From NCBI RefSeq assembly GCF_000002865.3, contig NW_001865040.1, positions 1,547,450-1,611,449 on the forward strand: a DNA stretch of 64,000 nt, in the 5' to 3' direction. This DNA comes from Monosiga brevicollis MX1 (Eukaryota; Opisthokonta; Choanoflagellata; Craspedida; Salpingoecidae). The notes beneath the pieces were generated by a model. That model had not been told where the DNA came from, ran no database searches, and saw only the letters and a list, made by a program, of their open reading frames with translations. Both the position numbers and the translations under genes were made by a program. The number at the start of each line of letters is the position of its first letter. Position 1 is the stretch's first letter. Positions 27,122-39,500 of the stretch are shown piece by piece.

Positions 27122-27526
27122 AGCGCGGCAAACAACATGGGCACAGATACGCGGTCAAGGCTCAAGGCATTGAAGTAGATCAAACGTACCCGCTTATGGT
27201 CATTTTGGGGACTGTGACATTGAGTGGGATCAGCCGAATCTCACACACGGCAACCGGACACTGAAAGCCAACGACAGCAAGCTGAGCACTCTATGAAGCA
27301 TCACAACGAAGCCAGCCGGGTGATTCTGATGCAAACGCGGCAGGAATGCAAATAACAGTAGTGATTAGAGGTCCGTTCTAGGCCGCGCGGCACCAACCAA
27401 ATGATCCGCAAAGAGAAGTTTGGGCCCGGTCGGCGGAATCTCGATTCGAGGCAGCTTGGCTGCGGGCTGATCTTGCTCACGGTGCTGTCCGCGCAAGCGC
27501 AGAAGACTGGCGGGGCGAGCAGCCAT
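21826..27526 (-). CDS. VIRMA: VIRMA / Virilizer-like subunit of the m6A mRNA methyltransferase complex
   Basis: The main exon (26944-23434, 3511 bases) is joined in phase to an upstream exon 27260-27190 reading CEIRLIPLNVTVPK. This matches the Virilizer N-terminal EVRVIPPG / QVRIIPLG strand. KPFMRTLGTLTF and IILSGNFEEITLIILG follow, as in the conserved Virilizer N-terminal domain. Then come a long acidic Ser/Glu/Asp-rich segment and a large helical, Leu-rich region, as in VIRMA (about 1800 residues in human). Further 3' exons lie near 23230-23060, up to 22927, and finally a well-supported junction (donor GTACGT near 22110) into the last exon ending at 21826. A candidate first exon starts at ATG 27526 and contains KLLFADHLVGAARP. 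VIRMA scaffolds the WTAP-METTL3/14 writer. Identity rests on the N-terminal domain; the exon chain between 23434 and 22930 is not resolved. Confidence 0.65.
27077..27120. repeat. (GT)n microsatellite
   Basis: About 22 GT units, in what should be the intron between the second and main exons of the VIRMA-like gene or just upstream of them. It is preceded by a TTG-rich stretch. Confidence 0.9.
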
Positions 27527-28418
27527 GCTGCAACTAGGTCAGTCAATCACGACAAACAGCCCCTCCAGAGCCACTTTCAAGTTCTTCGGGGTGCCATGGA
27601 TCGAGGAGTGCTCGAGCACATGACCACGTGTGGCCGGAGCAGGCCAGAGGGCTCTTTGGACACGCGCAGCCCTCCCTCTGGCTTCCCCTGACTTGAATCA
27701 AGCCACCAATCCGAGCTGAAATGCAGCTTCTGCTTCCTCCCACCCTCCCACACACGCATCCTCCCCCCAAAACACCTCTCCCGTCACTGTTCAGCCAAGT
27801 CGCCGCGGCCACACACAATCAAGCTGAGGTGAGAGGAAGCAAATGCACACAGAGAGAGTGAGAGAGAGAGAGAGAGTGAGAGAGAGAGTGAAACAGTGAG
27901 AGAGCGAAAGAGTGAGAGAGAGAGACAAACACACACACACACACGCACAAATTGATGACAATTCCGATGTCAGCCAAAACTGAAAAACTGTAAAACTGTG
28001 TTGTTTGTTGTTCGCATCATCATCATCATTAGTCCTGAGATCACTCCCCGGTGGAGATCAAGGCCTCGTTCCCCGCCCACTTTTTTTGTGCTCGGGCGAT
28101 CGATGCTCCCGGACCGACGCCACTGGTGGGGGGGGGGGTTGCTACGTGCTGCATTTTCTCTTCGGTGGACCGCGCGCGCGTGAGTGCCGTGACAAGGTGT
28201 GGTACTTGGGGTGTGTCGCCTCAGCAGCGTTCATTCGTGTAGTCAAGGCCTGTCGAATTTGAAAATCCCATCACCAGCATTGACTCACAGCCACTTGGTT
28301 GCACCCCGTAGTGCTCGGGCAGCGAATGGCATCAGGCTGTGAATTGGCGAACCAGAACACGTGGCCCACTGGGCGCACCTTCCCTTTGTGGCTTGGATAG
28401 TTTACAAACACCTGCGCC
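27527..28418. other. Divergent promoter region of the VIRMA-like and PLC-beta genes
   Basis: It contains a purine-rich GAGA stretch at about 27850-27930 followed by a short CA run, and a G-run near 28129. I see no exon or RNA gene in it. Confidence 0.5.
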
Positions 28419-30890
28419 ATGGCCGGTGCCACCCCGCTCCACTGCAAGCAGTTTGACTGCACCGAGTCCCTCGAGGAGTGTTGGAAGGCAATGCAGGAAC
28501 CAAACGGGGTATTTGGATTCCAAGAAGTACGCTCATTTCGCCCCTCTCATCAGCTTTGTGCAAGCTGAGCTTTTCAAAGGAGTCCTCAAAACCCGCTCCT
28601 CTTTGCTCCGCAGACGGCCATGGGCTGGAAGCCACCAACCCAGTTTCAGTGCAAGTTTCGCCTTGATGTTCACCGTTCCAACGTGATCATTTTTGATTGG
28701 TCTGGACATGACAAAGTTCGTTTTTGCTTCTCTACCAGCTCGTGCACGCTCGCAGCCAGAGGCTGCCTTTTGACGCTGTCGCAACGGTTTGGGTGCTGAA
28801 ACTTGTCTAGTTTGTCATTCCGATCCGGTACATGTCCGATGTGCGCGATACAGCATTTCTCGATGAAACTGAGGTAAAGAATAACCCTGACCCTCCCCGC
28901 TGCCAGTCTAATTGCTCGCTGCTTTGCTGGCTCGAGGGCCTACTCGTTGCTATTTTTCGCATCTCACGTTCCCCAACTCATCTTGCTCGACGTTCTATTA
29001 GTCCCATCCAATGGCCGGCAGCGATCTGCTGGTGGAAATTGCCTATTTCACCGGCGGCAAGGTTGACTTTTACAGCACGCAATTCTTCGGATTCATTTGC
29101 AAAGATCTCGAACTCGCCCAGGTTTGTGCGCCTGCCCGACGGCAAAGTTGAGGATGCGCCGGTCATGCTTCAAACCATCTCTAAACGCTGGACTTGGCCT
29201 CGCCGATGTTTGCCTTTTTCTATAGAAGTGGCGCAAGGGACTACATGCCCTCATCTCGCAGAACGGATTCAATTCAAATCGATATGCTCCACCGATCGTG
29301 AGTTGTTTGTTGTCTTGCCACGTGATATTCGCATCTCACACACGCCCAAGTAATTTTGCCACAACGCATTCTGCCTGTTGCCCGACGCACTTAGGAACGA
29401 CGCCAGTGGCTTCATGCACACGTATTGGCCCACGCCGATGAGCAACGACAGACACTCTCTGTCAAGCGGTAAGGTCGCATCTGCCGTTTCAAGCTCGTAT
29501 CCACTTTACTTAGGCTTGAAACACTCAAGCCCAAACCCCATGAGCATCACCCCCCGCGTGACCGACGCTCCCTTGCTTCTTTTGACAACAGACTAGCATC
29601 CCTCCTGGGCAACGACACCGAAAAGCCATGCCTGGAGTACCTTCACAAGCACTCGAAAGTCTTTGGCGTTGTCGAAAAAGCCAAGGATGAAATCAACATC
29701 GCACACCTCTCTTTTTCGGAGTTCAATGTGCGACCTTGCCACTACGAAACTTATTTTTGGGGCGAGGGGGACCAGCACTTGGCTCATGTTGTTTGTGTGT
29801 ACCACGCATATAGAGCCTCATGAATCATGTGTATACACGCTACGACCTGAGCACTGCCTTTGATACTTTGTTTGAAGGCCGAAATTACATTGGTCGCGAC
29901 ATCCTGCTGCAGTTTTTGGGCGAGGTACAGCAGAGCCGCGTGTTTTGTTCTGAGACACAAGTTATGATACAGAGGGGCACAGTCTCCGACAGCTTTTGAA
30001 GGCAGCCAAGCCAGGAAAATCTACTTATCAGGTGTGCTCATGAAATTCATCTTTGCCTGTAGATTCAGCGCGATCCGCGCCTCAATGAGGTGCTGGACCC
30101 CATGCCAACACTTGCTGACTGCGACGAGATTATCAACCGCTTTGAAGAGGATGAAAAGCTGAGGTCAACTCTCATCCCCCCACCCCGTTCTATACCCTGA
30201 TGCCTTTTAATTTCTCACCCTAAGCGCTATCTTTCACGGCCTGCCTTCCGCAGAGCAAAGGGCCATTTGAGCCTTGATGGCCTAAATCGTTATTTGGAGA
30301 GCGACGGCAGCGGCGTCATTGACGCCAAGCATAGGAAGGTCTTTCAGGACATGGATCGGCCTTTGGCTCACTACATCATTAGTTCATCCCACAAGTTAGT
30401 CTTTTTTTGGTCTTGCACAGCTACAACACGGTTGTTTTGCTTTTGCTTCCTTTCTTCTCGCCTTCCATGAATGTTGAAGAATGAGCCGTGGTCATTGCTG
30501 CTATGATTCAATTGTGGGGGCTTGCCACGTGTTAATGGTTGAACTTCCTTGCTCTTAATCAATCACAGCACTTATCTGACGGGCGGGCAGCTCAACTCAG
30601 CCAGTACCGTCGAAATCTACCGCCAGGTTTGGTTTTTCTTCGCGTGCCACGACAGTGTCCATGTGTTAGACCCTCCGCGTCATGACGACGGAACCTGGTT
30701 TGAATCTCGCTTGAGGCAGGTGCTGCTGGCCGGCTGTCGATGCCTCGAGATTGACATTTGGAACGGCGACGATGGCGAGCCCATCGTGACCCACGGCATG
30801 ACTCTTTGTACTCAAATCCTGTTCAAAGACGTGTGTTGTGTACTCTACTCGCACGTCTCGGTCGTTGTTCATGCACGCGCGCGCTCTCTC

Positions 30891-30942
<52 letters not shown>

Positions 30943-33900
30943 TGAGTGAGTGAGTGAGTGAATGAGTGTGTGTGTCTTGCGTTTGCCTCTGCGTTCCTTC
31001 CCGTCCTTCTGTCCATCCGTGTGGCATCGCTTTTCACACGCAGCTTTTCTGATCCCCACCTGTCCTCATCTGGTCAGGTCATGCGCGCCATTGCCGAATA
31101 CGCCTTTGTCAACAGCCCTTGGCCGGTGATCCTGAGTTTCGAAAACCATTGCAACAAAGAACAGGTCTGAAAACCACCGTCATTCTCAATGGTCATCCAC
31201 AGCGGAGAAGGCGCAAAAGAGAGTGTCGATGAAGGACTATGGCCAACACCTGATCACATGCGCGCCCTGTACACTATTGTTCATTCGTGCGATTGGCTTT
31301 GTGAATTACCCGAATATTCTTAGATGCGCAAGATGGCTACGTACTGCAAGGAGGCGTTTGGCCAGCTCCTGCAAAGGTCGGTTGCGCTTGGGCAATGCGC
31401 ACAAGCCTGTGTTTACAAGCTTGACGTGTCAAGGCGTTTTTCCATGCTCGTGGGCCGCTGAAAAACATGTTCGTCTGAATATATACTTGCTCCTCTTCTG
31501 GCTAGCGAATTCTTGCCCGGAGATGGCTATGATAAATTGCCGCGCGATTTGCCATCTCCTCGTCAGCTCATGTATCGCATCATCATCAAGAACAAGAAAT
31601 GCAAGACTTCTGGTTCCGGTGGGTTGCTCTGCAGTGCATTCGCTTTGGCTAGTGCACGGATACACCGCGCGGTTGTCTTTATGCACAAGAGGGTGCTATG
31701 AGCGTCACGCCTTAACACGTGCATCCATTTGGGGCCTGCAGATGAGGACGCCGGTCATGGCGATCCAGACTCCAGCCAAGACTTCAGTGCCCAAGATGAT
31801 TCGATTACCTCGGACAACCGCGATGGTGACTTGGGCATGCACCAGGAAATTGACGGCGAGATTGAGACGGAGAACGAAGAAGAGTTGCAGCGCCGCAAGG
31901 AGCGCACCAAGGAAATCGCCAAGGAGCTCTCTGATCTGGTCAATTACTGCACGCCGTACCCGTTCCAGGTCAGTTGGTGACAAGTATCTCCCTCAGCCCC
32001 ATCCTTTGCTCCATCCACAGGAGAAGCGGACTGATAGGAATCCTCTGATAGAGCTTTGAGGTTGCACGCAAGAACAACTGCAGCTATCACATTAGCTCCT
32101 TCATGGAGAAGCGTGCCACGCGCTTAGTGACAGGCAAACCTCATGTACGTGACAGTGGACTTTTGAACCAAGAGTTGTGGATGCAGGCTCGTCTTTTCAA
32201 ACTTGAAATTGTCATCACTTGTGCTGGATGTTGGTGTGTAGGACTTTGTTGATTATAATAAATTACAACTCTCCCGCATTTATCCCGCTGGCTCGCGCAT
32301 CTCTTCCACCAATTTTAACCCTCAAGTACGTCTGCCTGAAGTGACACGCATGGCACGATGGCGGGGGTGGCCACGTGCTTGTATGCTCCAGCCTCGGTGT
32401 ACTTACTTTCACCACCACCCAAGAATCTTGCGGCCATCGTTTCTATGCCCTTACATTGCTTGTCCAGCTCTTTTGGAATGTGGGTTGTCAACTAGTTGCA
32501 CTCAACTGGCAAACCATGGATCGGCCCATGCAAATCAATTTGGGACGCTTCGTTGAGAATGGACGCTCTGGCTACTGCTTGAAGCCCCCGATTTTGTGTG
32601 ACCCGTCCAAGTCGTTTGATCCTTTCGAAGTATCCGTCATCGAGGGCGTGGTGCCCGTTCAAATGACAATTCAGGTACAAACGGCAATGCACAGGAGCTT
32701 CTCGACTCAGGGCAGCGCGTCATGCCCAACGCTCAATCAAGTTATGCATCCCTATGCACAGGTGTTTTCCCTACAAGGCATCCCACGCCGCGATTGCCAG
32801 CCAATCGTCAACATTCAGCTCATTGGCTTGCCAGAAGACACCAAGGTTTGCACTGCTAAAGTAACTGTGCTGCTATTTAACGCTTTGCGTCCAGACCATG
32901 GATGTGGTTTTATCTGCCAGACTCACGTGCTTGCACCTCACACTGACGTGTGGGTTTGAACCTAACGCAGGCTCATGTTTTCAACACGCGACCCAGTCGC
33001 GGCCGTGGCCTCAATCCTCGGTGGAACTCGGACAACACCTTCATGTAGGTTCATCAACAGTCGATGTGGTAAAATAAAGGGAGCTAACAGGAATCGCAAA
33101 CATTTCCCTCTCCCCATTGATCTCTGATGTGCTTGCCACAACGACGTTTGTTCCCACACGAACAGCTCAATCACGGTTCTCTCATGCTGTCTTGTGCCAG
33201 CGTGCCGCGCATCACACTTCCAGAAATGTCGTGTCTCCGCTTCGCAGTCATTGACAACAAGGATCAAACGCTCCTGGGCTGGGCCGTGTTGCCTGTCAAC
33301 TCCATGCGCTCAGGGTTTCGCTACATCCCCCTGGAGGTAAGTTGAGTTATACTGTTGGCCTGTGTCATTGCTCGCCTCCTTTTGCATCTTACACCACGGT
33401 TCTGCAGGGCGCGCAGCATTGGGAGGCCTCAATTTTCTGTCGGTTCGACATTGACATCTTCACTACGGCCGAACACCAAGAGTTTATGTCGCGTCTTGCC
33501 AACCCGCTTGTAAGCCTTCCCCCCCTCCTTTTTTTTTTCCGGTGCAGATGCGCCGCTCTGCGCCTGGTGTTGAAATGAAGATTTCAGCACCACACACCAG
33601 CTGACCAATGTGTAACTCATACGCTTGGATCTTGTGTGGTAGTTGTATGACAAGCAGTCTATGCGCAACCTAGCTGAATTGGAGGCTTTGCTGGAGGAGG
33701 ACGAAGGTCTGTGGCGCTTCCCCATGGCGTTCTGCTGCTTGTTTGAACGAAGCACGTTCTCACCCCAACCCGATCGTCGTTGCATCGACTTTCTGCACAG
33801 GTGGCGTTGGCGCGCCCATCAACGAAGAAGAAGCGCCCATGACGGCCGAGGACGTTGAGCGTCAATTGGATCGCCGGGAATCCATCCGCTCCATGCGTGG

Positions 33901-35539
33901 TGCGTATGTGGCGCCACAAACAGCTTTTAACAGACTGGTTGACCCATTGAATCTCATCGCTTATGATCGCTACCGATTTGATTGTTCGTGCAGAATCTGT
34001 GCGTAGTCCCAGCGAAGCCAACATCATGCTGGGCCAAAGCCTTGGCCTCGACGTCTCAGGTCTGTCTTGTTTGAGCGTTCACAAGCTCTACCAGTCAGAT
34101 GAGCGCATGGCTCGCCCCTTCCAATCTCCCATCTGCACATGCCTTTAACCAAGCCTGCTTTGGCCAAGCTCATACTTGTCATCTTTCAGCGCAACGGTCT
34201 CGCATCCAGGGTGAAGTGGAGGCTTTTCAGCAGCGCTTGAATGATCACATGGCTACCCAACTACTCAGTTGGCAGCGCCACAAGCAGAGCGTTGTGCAAA
34301 CCAAGCGGTTTTCTGCCATCCAGCGTAATCGTGACAAGGCCTTGAAAAAAGCCATGCTTGGCTTATCCAAGATTGAGAAGACTATCATGGCGTGCGTACA
34401 CAACGAACCGCTTGATGGGATGGACCAGGGTCCCTGTGCGTGGGACTCACGGCAGGGGGTGCAATAAACTCTGTTGGTTTCTGCACTCTCATGGGTGATG
34501 CCTGCTCCCGTCTTACTTCCTGTAGAGACTTTGAGCGCCAGGTCAAGACGCAGTTCAAGGCATACGGACGCAAATTGAAGATGCGCGACGAGGTTTGCCT
34601 GCTGTGCTGATGATTGCGAGCATCATTTGTGTGCCCTGCCATGTTGTCGCTCATTTGTTGTTAATGGTGCGGCACGGGTCTAGGTCACGGTGGTGGAGGA
34701 GGTGAAGGAGAATGGTTTTGAGGCCCTGATTGACGTCGAAATGGCCATGTTGCGGGGCATGAAACTGGAATACCAGCACTACTTGAGCAACAAGGTGCAT
34801 TCGGTCGCGCGCGATTTTGAAATGGAGCAGCTCAACGCTCTTCGGACCGAGGTCAAGCGGAAGCAAGAGGAAGAGGACGCGGGGTTGCGTCGCGTCATCG
34901 ATACTCAATCAGCCTATCACGCTGCCAACATCAAACGAGAGCTGGTGCGTACCCGTCCTCCTTTTGGTTGCGCAGCATGATCCCGTTTACGGACTCGCCC
35001 TGTCAAAAGTCGGGGCAACTTCTTGATGCCCTGATGCGTCGTGCTGATCGGTGCAATGGTTGGTTGGTTTTTATTTTATTTCATTTTATTTTAATTTGTT
35101 TCATTTATTTTTTCGTGCGAGTCCACAGAAAAGCAAGGAGGCTGCGGAGGAGCTCGAGAAGAGGCTTGTCAATGTGGCCGTTGAGGCTCGTCGTCGCTTC
35201 AATCAGCGCATTGGGCGCGAGGAGGTGAGTTCATAGGCGCGCTACTCTTGACAACTTCATTCTCCCTCGAGCTCACTTGTCTTGGCACACTCCCAGCACG
35301 AGATGGACGACTTTATCAACAAGACCCTGCAGCTCCTGGATGAGCAACAGCAGGCTGAACTGGATCGAGCTGCTGGGCACTTTGAGACAGCCATCCGTGA
35401 GTGCAGCGCCAGCACGAACGAGGGCTACGATGCGCTAGACGCCAGCCTCCAATGGCACCAATCCAAACCGGCCGTCTATCTCGCTGCTGTTCGACAGCAG
35501 CGCTGGTCCAAAATTCGCCAGGAACTGCTTGACAAGTAA
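28419..35539 (+). CDS. PLCB: Phospholipase C-beta
   Basis: More than 20 short exons. The first three (28419-28526, 28614-28715, 28811-28873) and others join in phase. Domains in order: a PH-like N-terminus; EF-hand region ([31 protein letters not shown]); catalytic X box ([17 protein letters not shown] with the catalytic His, [18 protein letters not shown]); an acidic X-Y linker near 31740-31890; Y box ([54 protein letters not shown]); a C2 domain (ALEQ-like [25 protein letters not shown]); and a charged coiled-coil C-terminus from about 34000 to the stop at 35537. That long C-terminal coil separates PLC-beta from gamma, delta and epsilon. It cleaves PIP2 to IP3 and DAG, in animals under G-alpha-q. 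An intron splits the catalytic SSSH-NTY motif, and a (GT)n array sits in the intron near 30900. Confidence 0.93.
30893..30966. repeat. (GT)n then (GTGA)n repeat in a PLC-beta intron
   Basis: About 22 GT units run into five GTGA units. They lie between the exon ending after TQILFKDV and the one beginning MRAIAEYAF. Confidence 0.9.
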
Positions 35540-36540
35540 AATGTGCCAGTTTACGCCGCCCAGTCTCTTTCATCCTCGGGGTAAGTTAAAGAAGACTGGT
35601 ATTAGAAGCGTGTCTGGTTGTGCAGGGGTGTGTGTGTGCAACAAGACGCACGCTGGTTGTGTTCCCAAGCCATCAAGCCCAAAATCGATCATCGCTTATT
35701 CGTTCAACTGCAAACAACACCAACTACTGTGATCGAAGAGAATGCCATGTCAGGCATGAGGCAGACGCTTTTGGTACGCGCGCACGTCAGTGGAATGAAC
35801 GAGCCGCTTCAGTCCCGCCCCCGTTGCTGCCAAATGATCCATTCTAATTCACACATGAATGTGAATATTTTGCTTGCGAAATTGTGTTTTTTTGTGTGAG
35901 AAGCTGATGCCCAGAACTGTTGTTGTTGACTGTACCCTGTCATTCCCCCCTGCTATGGGGAAGAATCTGTACCCCTCCTCCTTGTCCTTCCGTGAAGACG
36001 TGTCGGCGCAATGCGGCCTGAGCCTCCCTCATTTTTCTCCTCAAACTCCCAGCAATAAGCTCGCTCAATTTTTGACGCCCACCCGCCCAACCCTAAACAG
36101 AGGAGCGAAGGGTTATTGAGCTTGTGAGTTTGCAGTTGTCAGTGCCGAAGTATCGGCAATGGGAGAGGAGTTTTTATAGTCGGAGGCGACACGGTTTCGG
36201 CGAATCGCAGCCTTGCATCTGGTTCCTCGAAACTGGCCGCCAATCCCACGACGGATTATGGCCAGTGAGGTCCCAGCCCCCTCGACTTTGTCGAGAGGAA
36301 GCCATACCCGCCGAGCGTCATTGCGGAAGTGATGAGACAATCTAGCTTATGAAGCTGTATCTCTCACTTGCTCATCAAACTTGAAGCAACAAGTCTTGTG
36401 TCTGTATTTGTGTGTGTGTCAGTGAGGGCAGAAGATCGAACAAACAAGAAAGTAAATTTTTACATCCATATCAATTTGCTCGTTGTTCTGATTTTTGATT
36501 TTTTTTGAAGATTTTATTTTGTTCAAAGGAGCGAGGGGGC
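35540..36540. other. Intergenic, no gene seen
   Basis: It lies between the PLC-beta stop and the start of the next plus-strand gene. Open frames are short and show no recognisable protein; no tRNA-like pattern was found. It should hold the promoter of the downstream gene. Confidence 0.5.
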
Positions 36541-39500
36541 ATGGGAGGTCTTGATCGTGGCGGCTCCTCGCGGCGAGGCAGAGGCAGGACTATGCTGGCG
36601 TTCGTGGCGTTCGTGGCAGTGTTGTTGGGATCAGCGGTGCAGGCTGTCAGCCCATCTGGGAGCGGCACGAGTCAAGCCAACTCGATTATCACAGTCCAGA
36701 CCCCTGCCTATGTGAGCCCCGAGTATCAACCCGAGCCCTGCATGACACGCGCACTGCCTGCTGTGCAGTACGAAACGCAGCCGATTTCTGACTTTGGTGG
36801 GGGCACGGTCCTCGGCTCCTCCGACATCGCCTACGCCGGGTCGATTCGGGATGACTTGTTCGTCGTGATCAACTATGACATTCTGCGAATTACCCGCAAT
36901 TCGACCAAGCGGGTCCATGTTCTGGTAGGCGAAGACAAGCAGGACGTCGACTCGGTTGCAGCGCAAGTCTTTGAGTTGGACGAGGTCCACTACATTTTGC
37001 ATGCCGCCTATTACATCAACGGCTCGTGTGTGCTGCGCATTTTGGAGAGCTTCGCCTTCCATGTACTTTATCAAACGACCGTCACGCTGGAGCGCACGAT
37101 GGACATTTGGACGCTGCAAGCCGTGGACCAAGGCAATATCATGAGCATCCTTGCCAAGGATAACCGGGCGGTGGTGTTGCTACAGGCTGAGTTGACCAAG
37201 ATAGTGGTGCATACGCATGACTACCACTTCATCAACACAGATGCCGCCCTCACCATGCGCCACCAGTCCCGTGAGTTGCAGGCGATGCTGGTGGTTGATG
37301 GCAAGGTGCATTATGCCGCCACCTCCCTGCCTGAGGCGAGAAGCGCTTGGGGCCTGCTGCTGGAAAAGCTACTCTTGGATCTTGAAGCGACCATGAACCT
37401 CGAATACGATCTGGTTGTGGATCAAGGAAACTTTGTGGAGGACGTGTTCCTCTTTTACGGCAAGACGCAAGCTCAAGTGGCCTTTGAGCTCCGCCCGAGT
37501 TCCAATCAAGGCACTCGCGTGAAAATCTACTCGGAACCGGGCGCCATCAGCGCAACGGGGATTGGTGAGCTGTTTGGCTTTTACATCCTGGTGGATGGCA
37601 CGTTTCATCTCAAGGCTGGCAACTTGTCGAGCCCAATCGAGTTTCCGGTGATTGAGCGCCCGCCCGTCGTGATGAATGCTGTTTTTAGCAGCAACGCCGC
37701 CATCCACGTGGGTGAGAGTGCGGTTGCCTACTTTCAATCATCTCTGCTTGAACAGCGAGCTTTTCTTCATGTGCGTAGCCTTGTCGATGGCAATATCCTT
37801 TGGACCTTTGAGCACGACCCCATCTTGGCAGGGCCCTACTTTTCGGACAACTATGTCATAGCCTTCACTCATAGCACGGACAATACGGAACAAGACATGT
37901 TGGTGTTCCCCATCCGACCCGACTTTACGGCCGCTACGGACCTGGATGCTTCCTGGGGCTCGGCAATTGGCGGCGTGATGGACCCGACGACGGGCCAACT
38001 GGTGATTACCTGCACCAAAGAGGTGATTAAGCTCAATTCGTGGGGCTTGTACCCCATGGCCCTGCCAAAATACGGGGACTACCAAGCCTCAATCGTGGCC
38101 CTGAGTGATGCATCTGCTCTGACATTGTCGAGCAACGGCATTCAACACAGCTCATACAACACGGAGAAGGACAGTTTTGAGCGGAATTGGATCTGCACCA
38201 GCGATGCCTGTCGCCTGCCGAATCAGGGCGCCGCGCGCTTCGTGGGTGTGTGTACCGACCGCTTTGTGGTCGCCAGCGTACAACGCAGTCGTGACACCAT
38301 CACCGCACACGTGGCCTCAGTCAACACAACAACTGGCGCCGTGCTGCAAACCATGGCCTTGCCGGCTCCGCTCAACGGGCGCAGCCTCAACGTGAGCCTA
38401 ATGGATGCTGCCTTTGCGCTCGATCCCGATACTTGCATGACCTGTGTCGTGTTCAACATGGACAGCACCGTGGTATGCCTCGACGCCGAGCTCAATGCAA
38501 CGCGCATTGTGCCGCGCAATGACGCGCCCACGGCGGTTGCGGACCTGAGGATCCCGCAGTTGGTGATACATCATGACATCTTACTGGTTGCAGTGGGGTT
38601 GAAGGCCTTTGGCATGACCATGGCGGGGACGGTCATCTGGACGTTTGCCCCCATCGTGCAGGCGGCGCGGCTGGTGCCGGACGCGACAGGCGAGGCTGCC
38701 AATGTGTATTACTTTGTGCTGCAAATGGGCGTTGCTCTGTTTCAAGTTGGGGCCTTGGATGTGACCTTGGGTCAGGTGCTGTGGACGGTCACCTCGGAAC
38801 CACTGTACAAACCGGAATTTGAGCACATGTTGGCGTCCTCCGCAGACGTGGTCCTTATGGGTGCTCGCACTGTGGTTGAAGGCGAGCTGCATGTCATTAT
38901 GGTGGACAGTTCGCGTGCCGACCTGCAAGTGCTGCAGCGACATCCCGCTGCCTGCGAAATGAGCACATTTGTCAAGTCATATGGCGTAGAGGTCTTTTAC
39001 ATGCTCAACTGCCCCGGTAACGCTTCCCAGCTGGTCACGCTCACGCCACTGACGCGTAGCTCCGACGCCTACCATTCTGGGCCCATCCCCGGTTATGTTC
39101 CGACAACGGTACGGTTTAAGCTGCACCATCTGTTTGTCTGTTTGTCTGTGCGTGTATGTGTATTCATGTCCCATGTAACCCATGATGGGATGTCCTCTAA
39201 CACCGCCACTCGCGAAAAATGTAGAATGGCCTCTGCCCGTTGTGCCCATCGGGCTTTGTGTGCACACCAAACGCCACCAATGTGCAAAACTGCGAGGTCA
39301 AATGGGACTGTCCGGCAGGCTCTACAGCGCCACGTAGCCATCTGTGGGACCAATTGGAGGCGCACGGCGCCACCAATGCCTCGATGGGTGGAAACTTTCT
39401 CGGGTTGCAGGGGGACACTCGCAGCACGACCTTGCCCACGGTTGCCATCGTGATCAACTACTTTCTGTGCATTTTTATCATCTGGCTGTTGTACCTCTGG

